Positions 38,134-47,819 are shown, numbered from the stretch's first letter. The stretch is DNA of 64,000 nt from Bradyrhizobium elkanii WSM2783 (GCF_000472865.1 NZ_AXAP01000004.1:1-64000), one strand, 5' to 3'. The notes: generated by a model from the sequence alone, not told the origin. Translations and numbers: made by a program.

Positions 38134-41100
38134 TGGCTTTGAACATCTCGGCTTGGTCGATTCGGAACCCGCTGCCGTCGATCGTCTTCTCGATCATCCT
38201 TTTGGTGCTGGGCTGGGTCTCCTTCACCAAGCTTGCGGTCACGCGGCTGCCGAGCGCCGATATCCCCGTGATCTCGGTAGCGGTGTCGCAGTTCGGCGCA
38301 GCACCGTCGGAACTGGAAGCGCAGGTCACCAAGACGATCGAAGACGGCGTCTCGGGCGTCGAGGGCGTGCGCCACATCTCCTCTTCGATCACCGACGGCC
38401 TGTCGGTGACCACGATCCAGTTCGCGCTGGAGACCAACACCGATCGCGCGCTGAACGACGTCAAGGACGCCGTCACCCGCGTCCGCGCCAACCTGCCGCA
38501 AAACGTCACCGAACCGCTGATCCAGCGCGTCGACGTCATCGGCCTGCCGATCGTCACCTATGCAGCGATTTCACCGGGCAAGACGCCGGAGCAGCTTTCC
38601 TATTTCGTCGACGACGTGGTCAAGCGCGCGCTGCAGGGCGTGCGCGGCGTCGCCCAGGTCGAGCGCATCGGCGGCGTCGAGCGCGAGATCCTGGTCTCGC
38701 TCGATCCCGACCGGCTGCAGGCGGCGGGGCTGACAGCCGTCAATGTCAGCCAGATCCTGCGCGGCACCAATGTCGACCTCGCCGGCGGCCGCGCCGAGAT
38801 CGGCAAGAACGATCAGGCGATCCGCACGCTCGCCGGCGCCAAGACGCTGAACGAGCTTGCCGGCACCATGATCCCGCTGTTCGGCGGTGGCGAGGTGCGG
38901 CTCGACGATCTCGGCACGGTCACCGACACCATCGCCGATCGCCGCACCTTCGCCCGCTTCAACGGCGAGCCGGTGGTCGCGCTCGGCATCAAACGCTCCA
39001 AGGGCGCGAGTGATGTGGTGGTCGCCGCCGCGGTGCAGAAGCGGATCGATGCGCTGAAGGCCGCCTACCCCGATGTCGATCTCAAGCTGATCGACACTTC
39101 GGTCGAATTCACCAAGGGCAACTATGAGGCGGCGATCTCGACCCTGTTCGAGGGCGCGATCCTCGCCGTCATCATCGTGCTGTTGTTCCTGCGCGACCTT
39201 CGCGCCACCATCATCGCCGCGGTCTCGCTACCGCTATCGATCTTCCCGGCGTTCTGGGCGATGGACATTCTGGGCTTCTCGCTCAACCTCGTCAGCTTCC
39301 TCGCCATCACGCTCTCGACCGGCATCCTGGTCGACGACGCCATCGTCGAGATCGAGAACATCGTGCGCCACATGCGCATGGGCAAATCGCCCTATCGCGC
39401 TGCGCTGGAAGCCGCGGACGAGATCGGGCTTGCGGTGATCGCGATCTCGCTTACCATCATCGCGATCTTCGCGCCGGCAAGCTTCATGTCTGGTATCGCC
39501 GGCCAGTTCTTCAAGCAGTTCGGCATCACGGTGTCGGTTCAGGTGTTCTTCTCGCTGCTTGCAGCGCGCTTTGTCACGCCGATGCTGGCTGCCTATTTCC
39601 TCAAACATCAGGCGCACGAGGAGCCGCCGCCGGGCCGCATACTGCGGACCTATCACAGCCTGGTCACCTGGTCGGTGAAGCATCATTACATCACAGTGGT
39701 GATCGGCTTTGCCGTCTTCGCGGCATCGATCTGGAGCATCAAGCTGCTGCCGCAGGGATTCCTGCCGGCGCAGGACACCGCGCGCTCGCTGCTGGCGATG
39801 GAGCTGCCGCCGGGGTCGCAGCTTGCGCAGACCGAGAAGGTGACGGAGGAGATCGTCGCGCGCCTGCGCAAGCGGCCGGAGGTGAGAAGCATATTCGTCG
39901 ACGGCGGCCGGGTTCCGCCGGGCACGCAGGAGGTGCGGCGCGCCGCGCTCATCATCAACTACACGCCAAAAAACGAGCGCAAGATCACCCAGCGCGAGCT
40001 CGAGCTCTCGATCGGCAATGAGCTCGAGAACGTCCCCGACATCCGCTACTGGTTCCTCGACGAGAACGGCCTGCGGGCGATCTCGCTGGTCGTGACCGGC
40101 GTCGACAGCAATATCGTCAACAACGTCGCAAGCGAGCTGGCGACGCAGATGAAGCGGATTCCGATCATCGCCAATGTGATCTCGGAAACCGCGCTCGATC
40201 GTCCCGAACTGCGCATCCGGCCGCGCGCCGAACTGGCGGCGCGGCTCGGCGTCTCCACCGAAAGCCTGTCGCAGACGATCCGCGTGGCAACCATCGGCGA
40301 TGTCGGCCCGGCGCTGGCGAAATTCGATGCCGGCGACCGCCAGGTGCCGATCCGCGTCCAGCTCGAGGATAGCGCGCGCAGCGACCTGCAGATGCTGCAG
40401 CAATTGCGGGTGCCGCTCGGCCAGCGCGGCGAACGCGGCGGCGTGCCGCTGTCCGTTGTCGCTGACATCCAGCTCGACCAGGGCCCGACCAGCATCAACC
40501 GCTACGACCGCGAGCGGCAGGCCACCGTCGCGGCCGACCTCGTCGGCAACGCCGCGCTCGGCGATGCCACCAAGCAGATCTATGAACTGCCGGTGATGAA
40601 GAGCCTGCCGAAGGGCGTCAAGGTGAGCCCGTCGGGTGACGCCGAAAGCCTCAACGAGCTGTCGGATGGCTTCGCCACTGCAATCACCGCCGGCCTGATG
40701 ATGGTCTATGCGGTGCTTGTGTTGCTGTTCGGCACCTTCCTGCAGCCGATCACCATCCTGTTCTCGCTGCCGCTTTCGATCGGCGGCGCGATCGCAGCGC
40801 TGCTGCTCACCGGCAAGCAGCTCACCACGCCGGTGTGGATCGGCATCCTGATGCTGATGGGCATCGTGACCAAGAACGCGATCATGCTGGTGGAATTCGC
40901 CATCGAGGCGATCCGCGCCGGCAAACGCCGCGAGGAAGCGATGATCGACGCCGGCATGAAGCGTGCGCGCCCGATCGTGATGACGACCGTTGCGATGGTT
41001 GCCGGCATGATGCCGAGCGCGCTGGCGGTCGGCGCCGGCGGCGAGTTCCGCTCGCCGATGGCGCTCGCCGTGATCGGCGGCCTGCTGTTCTCGACGGTGC

Positions 41101-41276
41101 TGTCGCTGGTGTTCGTGCCGGCGATGTTCATGGTGATGGACGACGTCGGCAACGTGATCTGGCGCTTCGGCAAGCGGCTGATCGTCTCGCACGCCGACGA
41201 GGAACCGCCCTCCGACCACCACGGCGAGCCACCGGCCAAGCAGCCGCCCACGATGGTGTCGCCCGCGGCCGAGTAG
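38133..41276 (+). CDS. RND efflux pump, inner-membrane permease (AcrB-like)
   Basis: 1047 residues, ATG at 38133. It has 12 membrane helices with two large periplasmic loops; typical motifs are WSIRNPLPSIVFSIILLVLG, VEGVRHISSSITDGLSVTTI, DDAIVEIENIVRHMRMGKSP (the central Asp-containing helix 4) and LMGIVTKNAIMLVEFAIEAI (helix 10). It moves a substrate out using proton flow. The fold is of the hydrophobe/amphiphile group, not the metal group, since the CzcA-type signatures are lacking. It forms a pair with the adaptor; the substrate is unknown. Confidence 0.95.
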   Translation: MALNISAWSIRNPLPSIVFSIILLVLGWVSFTKLAVTRLPSADIPVISVAVSQFGAAPSELEAQVTKTIEDGVSGVEGVRHISSSITDGLSVTTIQFALETNTDRALNDVKDAVTRVRANLPQNVTEPLIQRVDVIGLPIVTYAAISPGKTPEQLSYFVDDVVKRALQGVRGVAQVERIGGVEREILVSLDPDRLQAAGLTAVNVSQILRGTNVDLAGGRAEIGKNDQAIRTLAGAKTLNELAGTMIPLFGGGEVRLDDLGTVTDTIADRRTFARFNGEPVVALGIKRSKGASDVVVAAAVQKRIDALKAAYPDVDLKLIDTSVEFTKGNYEAAISTLFEGAILAVIIVLLFLRDLRATIIAAVSLPLSIFPAFWAMDILGFSLNLVSFLAITLSTGILVDDAIVEIENIVRHMRMGKSPYRAALEAADEIGLAVIAISLTIIAIFAPASFMSGIAGQFFKQFGITVSVQVFFSLLAARFVTPMLAAYFLKHQAHEEPPPGRILRTYHSLVTWSVKHHYITVVIGFAVFAASIWSIKLLPQGFLPAQDTARSLLAMELPPGSQLAQTEKVTEEIVARLRKRPEVRSIFVDGGRVPPGTQEVRRAALIINYTPKNERKITQRELELSIGNELENVPDIRYWFLDENGLRAISLVVTGVDSNIVNNVASELATQMKRIPIIANVISETALDRPELRIRPRAELAARLGVSTESLSQTIRVATIGDVGPALAKFDAGDRQVPIRVQLEDSARSDLQMLQQLRVPLGQRGERGGVPLSVVADIQLDQGPTSINRYDRERQATVAADLVGNAALGDATKQIYELPVMKSLPKGVKVSPSGDAESLNELSDGFATAITAGLMMVYAVLVLLFGTFLQPITILFSLPLSIGGAIAALLLTGKQLTTPVWIGILMLMGIVTKNAIMLVEFAIEAIRAGKRREEAMIDAGMKRARPIVMTTVAMVAGMMPSALAVGAGGEFRSPMALAVIGGLLFSTVLSLVFVPAMFMVMDDVGNVIWRFGKRLIVSHADEEPPSDHHGEPPAKQPPTMVSPAAE

Positions 41277-41278
41277 CG

Positions 41279-41953
41279 CTACTCGTTCCTCGCCACTGCG
41301 GTCAGCTTGGGCATGTCGTGCAGCAGGATCCGCCCGCGCTGCACGTCCAGGATACCGTCCTTGCGCCAGAGCTGGAGTTGACGGTTGACGCTTTCGCGCG
41401 CGGCGCCGACGCAGGTGCCGAGCTGTTCCTGCGAAATGTGGACTTCGGAACCGGAGTCGGAGGCCAGCGCACAGAGCCGCTTGGCGAGGCGGACCGGCAA
41501 GGGCTGCAGCGCCGACTCCTGCATCCGCTCGCTCATCCAGCGGATGCGGTGGCAGAGCAGCTCGATCAGCTTCACGGCAACCTTCGGCTCGCGCTCGAGG
41601 AAACGGTGAAAATCCTGGCGACTCAGCACGAACAATTCGGTTGCTTCGCCGGCGGTCGCGTCCAGGGTGCGGTCCTGGCCGTCGAGGACGGCAACCTCGC
41701 CGAACAGCTCACCGGGCCTCATGAAGTTGAGCGTCAGCCGGCTGCCGTCGGAGGCGCCGGTCTCGAGGCGGATCTGGCCGCGTCGCACCGCGAACAGGGC
41801 GTCACCGGCATCGCCCTTCTGGAACAGCACCTCGCCCGCCTGGAGGTGCCGGGTGTGACAAAGGCCCGCAAGCCGCTGCAATTCGTCCGCGCCCAAATCG
41901 GCGAACATCGGGTTCATCTTCAAAATGACCGCAAATTCGGCCTGTTTGCTCAT
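41279..41953 (-). CDS. Crp/Fnr family transcription regulator
   Basis: 224 residues from ATG at 41953; the much longer frame to 44362 only mirrors the next gene. The cyclic-nucleotide-like domain spans about residues 15-130 (AGEVLFQKGDAGDALFAVRR, LNFMRPGELFGEVAVLDGQD, RTLDATAGEATELFVLS). The HTH is VHISQEQLGTCVGAARESVN followed by RQLQLWRKDGILDVQRG. It lacks the N-terminal Cys cluster of Fnr, so it is not an oxygen-sensing iron-sulphur protein. It ends three bases after the pump gene on the other strand. The regulon is unknown. Confidence 0.9.
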   Translation of the reverse strand: MSKQAEFAVILKMNPMFADLGADELQRLAGLCHTRHLQAGEVLFQKGDAGDALFAVRRGQIRLETGASDGSRLTLNFMRPGELFGEVAVLDGQDRTLDATAGEATELFVLSRQDFHRFLEREPKVAVKLIELLCHRIRWMSERMQESALQPLPVRLAKRLCALASDSGSEVHISQEQLGTCVGAARESVNRQLQLWRKDGILDVQRGRILLHDMPKLTAVARNE

Positions 41954-42145
41954 TGTACTGCCTTCCACAACAATCTCCCGTGCGGCTTGCGTTGCGGCCC
42001 GGATTAACAAAATCCACCCCCCTGGAAGTGTGGCATAAGTCACATAAGTTCGCAGCTGCGGCGGATTATTTTCGGCCGCTTTGAGCGGGAAACCTGTTTC
42101 CGGGATAAACTTGCGCGTGACGCTGGCGCGGTCTGGAATGTCGAG

Positions 42146-44164
42146 ATGAGAGCACTGAAAATCGCAGGCGCCGCGATCGGAACCGTGATCGTGGTCATCG
42201 CGCTGCTTGCCGTGATCGGCATCCCCTCCGGTTTCCTGACGTCGGCGATCCAGGATCGGGTCGAGCGCCAGACCGGCTATCGGCTCGCCATCAATGGCAG
42301 CGCCAAGATCAGCCTGTGGCCGTCGCTCAACATCACGCTGAACGACATCGCGCTGCAGGATCCGAAGGACCGCGAGATCAACAACCGCCTGACCGCGAGC
42401 AGCATCCGGGCTGACGTCACATTGGCGAGCCTGTGGTCGGGCCAGCCGCACGTCACCGACCTCCTGATCGTGCGGCCGGTCCTGACCATGCCGCTGCAGC
42501 GCGTGCGCGAGCCAAATCCGCCCGCAAGGAACAGCGCCGCCGGCACCGGCGAGGCCAAATTCGGCATCGAGCATGTCAGCGTCACCGGCGGCACGATCGT
42601 GTTCTCCAATGTGCGCGACCGCGTCGAAGGCCGCATCGAGGCTGTCAACGCGGATATGGCCGTCGGCAGCGACCGCAAGATCGTCATCAGCGGCAATGGG
42701 CGCGGCGGCGGCCAGCCGCTGAAATTCGAGATCAAGGCGACCGCTCCGGCGGCGCCGATCGAGCGGCAGAACATCCCGACCGAAATCGCCTTTGAGGCGC
42801 CCGGCCTGTTGCAGGCGCCGCTGTCGGCGCGCACCGAGGTGCGGCTGAGCGGCGCGGTGGTGATGTTCAACGGCGTCAGCGGCACGCTCGGCGACGGCGG
42901 GTTCAACGGCTGGGCCTCCGTCGATGTCGCCAGCAACAAGCCGCTGGTGAAGCTCGATATCGACTTCCAGAAGCTCTCGCTGGCGATGGAGCGCGGCCAG
43001 GCGGGGACGGCGGCGCAACCTTGGAGCAGTGCCACGTTCGACCTGATCGGGCTGAACTATGTCGACGCGCAGGCGAAGATTTCCGCCGCCGAGCTCAACA
43101 TCGGCGATGGCCGTTTCGCGCCGGCGGCGATCGAGGCGACGCTGATGAGCGGCGTGTTGAAGGCGCGCCTCGCCAATCTCGGCGCCTATGAGGGCAACGC
43201 CAATGGCGATCTCGCCATCGACGTTACCACCAGCAATCAGACTTACGCGCTCGGCGCCGACCTCAACAATGTGCGGGCGCTGCCGCTGCTGCGCAGCCTT
43301 GCCGATTTCGACAAACTCGACGGCAGGATGCAGGCGAAGATCGCGGTGCGCTCCTCCGGCAACAGCCAGCGCGCGATCATGGGAAATATGAGCGGCACGG
43401 CCTTCGCCGTATTCCGGGACGGCGCGATCCGCGGTCTCAATGTCGCGCAGATGATCCGTTCGCTGACGACGAGCCCGCTCTCCGGCTGGCAGGAGGGCGA
43501 TCAGCTCGCGACCGATCTGAGCCAGCTCTCGGCCTCCTTCAAGATCGACAAGGGCCAGGCGGTGACCACCGACCTCAATCTGGTCGGCCCGCTGGTGAAG
43601 ATGACGGGCGTCGGCACCATCGATCTCGGCACCAAGATGATCGGCTTCCGCGTCGAGCCGAAGCTGGTGCTGACCACCGAGGGCCAGGGCCGCACCAGCG
43701 ATCCGGTCGGCCTCGGCATCCCCGTGATGATCGAGGGGCCGTGGAATGGCCCGCGCATCTATCCGGAGATGCAGGGCATGCTCGACAATCCCGAGGCCGC
43801 CTATGCCAAGCTGCGCGAGATGGGCAAGGGCCTGTTCGGGCCGAACGGCGCGCTCGGCGGCCTCCTCGGCGGCGGCCAGGGCGGAGCCGACGCGCAGGGC
43901 GGCAGCACCAACGGCCAAGGCCAATCCGGCCAAGGTGGCGGGCTGCTCGGCGGCCAGCTTGGCGAGACCATCGGCAATTTGATCCAGCAGGGCCTGAACG
44001 GCGCAGCGCAGCCGCCGCGCCCGAGCCGCAGCATCCCGCCAGCACAGCCCCAACAGCCCGAGCCGCAGCCCCAATCCGCCCCGCCTTCGCCGCCGAGCGA
44101 TAACGGCGACACGCAGGACAGCCAGGCGATGAACGAAGTGCTGCGCCAGCTCTTCAAGCGCTGA
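42146..44164 (+). CDS. AsmA family protein
   Basis: 672 residues, ATG at 42146. N-terminal membrane helix (IAGAAIGTVIVVIALLAVIG), then the AsmA domain (RLAINGSAKISLWPSLNITL, NDIALQDPKD), a long beta-rich body, and the C-terminal AsmA_2 part (SGNSQRAIMGNMSGTAFAVF, DGAIRGLNVAQMIRSL). The last 110 residues are low complexity, rich in Gly/Gln and Pro. AsmA-like proteins are bridge-type lipid transport or outer-membrane assembly factors of the periplasm. It is divergent from the Crp/Fnr gene. Confidence 0.9.
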   Translation: MRALKIAGAAIGTVIVVIALLAVIGIPSGFLTSAIQDRVERQTGYRLAINGSAKISLWPSLNITLNDIALQDPKDREINNRLTASSIRADVTLASLWSGQPHVTDLLIVRPVLTMPLQRVREPNPPARNSAAGTGEAKFGIEHVSVTGGTIVFSNVRDRVEGRIEAVNADMAVGSDRKIVISGNGRGGGQPLKFEIKATAPAAPIERQNIPTEIAFEAPGLLQAPLSARTEVRLSGAVVMFNGVSGTLGDGGFNGWASVDVASNKPLVKLDIDFQKLSLAMERGQAGTAAQPWSSATFDLIGLNYVDAQAKISAAELNIGDGRFAPAAIEATLMSGVLKARLANLGAYEGNANGDLAIDVTTSNQTYALGADLNNVRALPLLRSLADFDKLDGRMQAKIAVRSSGNSQRAIMGNMSGTAFAVFRDGAIRGLNVAQMIRSLTTSPLSGWQEGDQLATDLSQLSASFKIDKGQAVTTDLNLVGPLVKMTGVGTIDLGTKMIGFRVEPKLVLTTEGQGRTSDPVGLGIPVMIEGPWNGPRIYPEMQGMLDNPEAAYAKLREMGKGLFGPNGALGGLLGGGQGGADAQGGSTNGQGQSGQGGGLLGGQLGETIGNLIQQGLNGAAQPPRPSRSIPPAQPQQPEPQPQSAPPSPPSDNGDTQDSQAMNEVLRQLFKR

Positions 44165-44218
44165 GGCGCCCCGAGACTCCCCGCCTGAGTTAAGGGAAGA
44201 TGGGGAGGCTCGCACCAC

Positions 44219-44303
44219 CGTCATTGCGAGGAGCGATAGCGACGAAGCAATCCAGGCCTCCGCAAGCGACGACATGGATTGCTTCGCTTCGCTCGCAATG
44301 ACG
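44219..44303. repeat. Palindromic repeat (CGTCATTGCGAGGAGCG family)
   Basis: CGTCATTGCGAGGAGCGATA at the left and CTTCGCTCGCAATGACG at the right are inverted, with GACGAAGCAATCCAGG and ATGGATTGCTTCG nested inside. It directly follows the AsmA gene and could end its transcript. This element is found widely in bradyrhizobia. Confidence 0.8.
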
Positions 44304-44504
44304 ACAAGATGGCGCCTGATTCGTATTCGATTTTCAAACATCAGAGGGATGTACGTCCGCATTCTCGCGGCACGAACTGCCCGAGCTTTGCGTCCGTTTC
44401 ACCCGTCTCGAGAAAGAGAGGGCGCAGGGAAGGCCGGGTGCCGATTGCACCCGTGGGCCCCGTGCAACAAAAAGCACGGGGGTAGGACCACAGGTGAACC
44501 GGAG

Positions 44505-44885
44505 CAACGCCGGCCTTCCCTGCGCAATGGTTTTAACGGTTTCCTTCGCGCTCTCCCCGGTGACCGGGCTTTCTTGCCACCGTCATCCCTTAAGGATGTT
44601 TCCATCCCGCAAGGACTTAGCGCCAGCGTCGGGGCGCCAGGACCACACGACTTCGCCGTCCGCGCTGGCCAGGCGTTCGTCGTTCGCCAGCCATCGCGTC
44701 CACCGCATCCCGCCGCGCGTTCGTGACGATCGCGATCCGCCCCTCTTGCCGGGCGGGACGGCGGATTTATAGGGGTGATTTGGGGTGAAACCGAAGCGGT
44801 TTATTTTCCGCAGCCCGCCTGGACGAGCCAAATCATATTGATTTAATTGGGATAATTCGCCTCGCCGCGCAACGCGAAGGGAACC
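44505..44885. repeat. Long intergenic repeat, inverted copy of the one at 12.2-12.5 kb
   Basis: It contains GCGCTCTCCCCGGTGACCGG, CGTCGGGGCGCCAGGACCAC, CACGACTTCGCCGTCCGC and GATAATTCGCCTCGCCGCG, the reverse complements of motifs in 12210-12555. The 610-base gap 44304-44912 is made of this element and its flank; the small frames in it are not supported as genes. Confidence 0.75.
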
Positions 44886-44912
44886 TTTAGTCGCCTCGCG
44901 CGTTGAAGCTGC

Positions 44913-45098
44913 ATGTCTGATTCATACACACCCCGTGAAAAGCCAACGCCGGAGCAGCGCAAGGCCAGGGAGGCCCAGCGACGGCACGATGCGGAGCAGG
45001 CCATGCGAGAGCATCAGCTCGCGCAAGAGGCCTTTCATAAAAACCGCGAACGGCTGAAAGCCGAGCGACTGGCGCGCGAGGCAGCGGCCGGAAAGTAG
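44913..45098 (+). CDS. Small charged protein, uncharacterised
   Basis: 61 residues, ATG at 44913 (MSDSYTPREKPTPEQRKARE). It is almost all charged helix, rich in Arg, Glu, Lys and Ala (HDAEQAMREHQLAQEAFHKN, RERLKAERLAREAAAG), and likely forms a coiled coil. Very similar short proteins occur across bradyrhizobia as far as I recall. No function is known. The next repeat begins 12 bases after its stop. Confidence 0.7.
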   Translation: MSDSYTPREKPTPEQRKAREAQRRHDAEQAMREHQLAQEAFHKNRERLKAERLAREAAAGK

Positions 45099-45109
45099 CG
45101 TTTTATTTG

Positions 45110-45183
45110 GAGCATGATCTCCGCGCAAACGCTCCGCGTTTGTCGCGAGGGAAAACCGGTTTCCACTTTTCCGGATCATGCTC
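45110..45183. repeat. GAGCATGATC...GATCATGCTC palindromic repeat
   Basis: The ends GAGCATGATC and GGATCATGCTC are inverted; the core holds CGCAAACGCTCCGCGTTTG and GAGGGAAAACCGGTTTCCAC. Another copy is at 47415-47488. It covers the last bases of the DUF1772 gene on the other strand, so that gene's stop lies inside the element. Confidence 0.85.
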
Positions 45184-45610
45184 TGACCGCCAGCGCCAGA
45201 TAGATCGCGGTTGCAGCCAGACCCAGTGCCGTGCGCACCGCATGCATCCAGCCCCAGGAGACGACAAGCGCACGCGACTCGCTATTCGCCTGTTCGGGCG
45301 GCCATGCTTCGATCCGCTTGTTGGTCGGCAGCATCACCAGCAGCGTATAGGGCCAGTTCGCCAGCATCAGCACCGCCGCGACCGACCACCGCCAATCCTG
45401 CAACTGCCAGCTCGCGAGAAACCCTGATAGCGCCGAGATGACGGCAAGGCTCGCCTGCATCGCAAAACCGCGCGCATAACTCGGCTTCCACTGCCGCAGC
45501 AGATTCGCATCATCGAGCAAGAGCCGCGCCGGCTGCTCGGCGACGTTGATATAGAACGCTGCTCCGGCAAACGCCGCCGCGGTGACGAGGGCGAACAGTC
45601 CGGGCACCAT
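45176..45610 (-). CDS. DUF1772 membrane protein
   Basis: About 144 residues from ATG at 45610 with GGAGGGA upstream; the frame goes back to 45655 but runs into the operator. Four hydrophobic helices are seen (LFALVTAAAFAGAAFYINVA, MQASLAVISALSGFLASW, WSVAAVLMLANWPYTLLVM, VRTALGLAATAIYLALAV). The motif FYINVAEQPARLLL and WPYTLLVMLPTNKRI are typical of DUF1772, related to anthrone-oxygenase-like proteins. It is divergent from a MarR gene and presumably repressed by it. Role unknown. Confidence 0.85.
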   Translation of the reverse strand: MVPGLFALVTAAAFAGAAFYINVAEQPARLLLDDANLLRQWKPSYARGFAMQASLAVISALSGFLASWQLQDWRWSVAAVLMLANWPYTLLVMLPTNKRIEAWPPEQANSESRALVVSWGWMHAVRTALGLAATAIYLALAVRA

Positions 45611-45642
45611 TGCTCCCTCCACAGCAAAGCCGATACGCCCTC

Positions 45643-45672
45643 TCCAAATTGACAATATATTGTCAATTTGGA
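45643..45672. promoter_or_regulatory. Perfect 30-bp palindrome, operator of the DUF1772/MarR pair
   Basis: The half-site TCCAAATTGACAATA (45643-45657) is followed directly by its exact reverse complement TATTGTCAATTTGGA (45658-45672). It includes TTGACA, which can be a -35 box read in both directions. It is 32 bases from the DUF1772 ATG and 11 bases from the MarR ATG, so a bound repressor would block both genes. Confidence 0.85.
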
Positions 45673-45683
45673 ACTATGTTGAC

Positions 45684-46178
45684 ATGCAACAAAGCCCCTC
45701 AGCCGACCGCGAAACCGACGCGCTGACGCAACTGATCCTGGAAGTGTTCCGCCTGAACGGCAGCCTGATCGCGGCCGGCGACCGCCTCGTCGCTGACCTC
45801 GGCCTGACCAGCGCCCGCTGGCAGGTGCTGGGCGCCATCGCGTTGTCACCGACGGCCGAGCCCGTCGCCCGCCTCGCCCGCTCCCTGGGCCTGCACCGCC
45901 AGGGCGTGCAGCGCATCGTCAACGAACTCGTAGCAGAAGGCATCGTCACCCTCGACGACAACCCCCACCATCGCCGCGCCAAACTGGTGCGCCTAACGAA
46001 AAAGGGCGAGGCGCTTTATCGCACCGCCGAGCGAAGGCAGAGGCCGTGGGCGAGGAAGCTGGCGAGGGGGATTGGAGTGAAGGCTGCCGTCTCAGCGCAT
46101 GCGGTGCTCAAGGTGGTGCGAGAGCGATTGGAGATTGAGCCGCAGATGAAAATAGAAGAACGCAATACGAAGCTCTGA
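45684..46178 (+). CDS. MarR family regulator of the DUF1772 gene
   Basis: About 164 residues from ATG at 45684; the frame upstream runs through the palindrome. The winged helix reads ITSARWQVLGAIALSPTAEP-like (here LTSARWQVLGAIALSPTAEP), VARLARSLGLHRQGVQRIVN, and the wing DDNPHHRRAKLVRLTKKGEA. It probably represses itself and the divergent DUF1772 gene through the 30-bp palindrome. The ligand is unknown. Confidence 0.9.
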   Translation: MQQSPSADRETDALTQLILEVFRLNGSLIAAGDRLVADLGLTSARWQVLGAIALSPTAEPVARLARSLGLHRQGVQRIVNELVAEGIVTLDDNPHHRRAKLVRLTKKGEALYRTAERRQRPWARKLARGIGVKAAVSAHAVLKVVRERLEIEPQMKIEERNTKL

Positions 46179-46282
46179 GCCACGCGGTTAGCCACACCAC
46201 TTCAAACCCTGTCCGAAAGCCGATAGCTTACCGAGTAATCATTCGTTGATTATGATGCTTTGGATAGCAGAGAAACGCAAAG

Positions 46283-47287
46283 ATGAAACATTTGACGAAA
46301 CGAAACTGGGTCCGGAATGTATTTGTATCGGCTTGTCTGTCGTTGGGTATTACGCTCGCGACCCTCGCCGTATTGGAAGTTTTTCTTCGCCTTCTCGACT
46401 TTCGGGAACTGAGAGAAACCTTGAGCGAACTGTCACTCAACTACGGCTATGACGCCGAGCTCGGCTGGGCGCCGGCGCCAAATTCTTCAGGCGCCATCAC
46501 GACTTTTCGCACGACACACTATAGGCACAATAGCCTTCGTCTGCGTGACGAGGAGTTCAGCCTCGACACAAAGCCCACGATCATGTTCTTGGGGGACTCC
46601 TTTGTCTGGGGCCTCGATTCCGAAGCCAACGAACGCTTCACCGAGCTGTTGAAGCCAAAGATCCCCGACTACAAGATTCTGGCGGCAGGAGTTGCGGGCT
46701 ATGGAACCGATCAGGAGTATCTGCTGCTGAAGCGATTGTGGTCGAAGGTTAAGCCGGCTGTCGTCGTGCTGATCTTTTGCGCGGATAACGACCGGTCGGA
46801 TAACAGTACAAATCTCCGCGCCTATAACTACTATAAACCTTACTTCGCGACCCAACCGGATGGGTCGCTGATGCTGACGGGACAGCCAGTCCCGAAATCG
46901 CATCTGCTCTACTTCAAGGATGAGTGGCTGGTGAGAAACCTTTGGCTGGCGCGGCTGGCAGTGGATGTCTATATGCGGCTTAGGTATCCGCCATTGGTTG
47001 TGCCGGACCCGACCGAAAAACTGGTGGGGAAGATCCGCGAATTCGTGGAAGGGAATGGCGCCAAATTCCTGGTTGGGATCCAAGGCCGCGACGAAAAGAT
47101 GGTCGGCTACCTAGAGGAGAACCGAATCGCGTTCGCGAAACTCGAAGGTGCCGCGTTCTATAAAGAAGCCGTAGGGTTCGGCCCTCATTGGACGCCCGAT
47201 GGTCATGAATTCGCGGCTGAGCGCATTCTGGGCCTCCTGTCCATGAACAACATCGGTCACCATGACGCCGCCGCGCAAAGGAATTAG
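46283..47287 (+). CDS. SGNH/GDSL hydrolase family protein, membrane-anchored
   Basis: 334 residues, ATG at 46283. N-terminal membrane helix (NVFVSACLSLGITLATLAVL). Block I is IMFLGDSFVWG with nucleophile Ser106; later ILAAGVAGYGTDQEYLLLK holds the oxyanion Gly, VVVLIFCADNDRSDN the Asn block, and HWTPDGHEFAAERIL the catalytic Asp-His. This matches periplasmic esterases that act on acylated carbohydrates or alginate-type polymers (AlgX/AlgJ-like). It comes 530 bases before the SxtJ-carbamoyltransferase set and may act on the same product, but it need not be in the same operon. Confidence 0.82.
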   Translation: MKHLTKRNWVRNVFVSACLSLGITLATLAVLEVFLRLLDFRELRETLSELSLNYGYDAELGWAPAPNSSGAITTFRTTHYRHNSLRLRDEEFSLDTKPTIMFLGDSFVWGLDSEANERFTELLKPKIPDYKILAAGVAGYGTDQEYLLLKRLWSKVKPAVVVLIFCADNDRSDNSTNLRAYNYYKPYFATQPDGSLMLTGQPVPKSHLLYFKDEWLVRNLWLARLAVDVYMRLRYPPLVVPDPTEKLVGKIREFVEGNGAKFLVGIQGRDEKMVGYLEENRIAFAKLEGAAFYKEAVGFGPHWTPDGHEFAAERILGLLSMNNIGHHDAAAQRN

Positions 47288-47819
47288 TGCACCGCCAATC
47301 CCAAGCGGAGTAGCGTCAGAACGATCTCGCGACGTCCGCGCAATTGGCCCGACTCGGACGCTTAAAGCGTGATGACTTTTCGTCGAATCGTCATCCCGCT
47401 TTAGCACCTTGTTTGAGCATGATCTCCGCGCAAACGCTTCACGTTTGTCGCGAGGGAAAACCGGTAGCCACTTTTCCGGATCATGCTTTAGTAGAGGCTT
47501 CGCGCCGCCAACATGCCGGATCTCACTCGGCAATCTCAGGCACTCCCCGATCTAATCCCGGACTCGTCTGCTGCGGTAAAGCGGAATTGTCGTGCTCACC
47601 GGCAGCTGTTCCGAGCGTGACCTAACTGCGACATCGACTCGTCGCGGTCCCTTCGCAGCATATGACCAACACCGAGCCGCCTATGGCTTGTCGAGTCGGC
47701 CGGCCAAGGAGAGCCAAGAGAAGCAAATGTACAAATCACAGCTTTAAATAGTGCTGGCGCACTGCGAGAGCACTTAGTAGAAGTGATCACGTTTCGTCTA
47801 AACTGGCCGAGAGCGCCTG
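47288..47819. other. Intergenic region with a GAGCATGATC repeat
   Basis: No gene is seen in these 532 bases. A copy of the GAGCATGATC...ATCATGCTT palindromic element lies at 47415-47488, preceded by an inverted motif TTAAAGCGTGATGA / TCATCCCGCTTTA (47364-47404). The part after 47600 must hold the promoter of the SxtJ gene. Confidence 0.6.

Noticed and set aside
39234..41222. A 662-residue minus-strand frame inside the RND pump gene
   Set aside because: Shadow of the pump; no ribosome site and an Arg/His/Asp-rich composition.
41279..44362. A single 1027-residue minus-strand open frame
   Set aside because: Only the last 224 codons (Crp/Fnr protein) are real; the rest mirrors the AsmA gene on the plus strand and is His/Arg-rich low-complexity sequence typical of antisense frames in GC-rich DNA.
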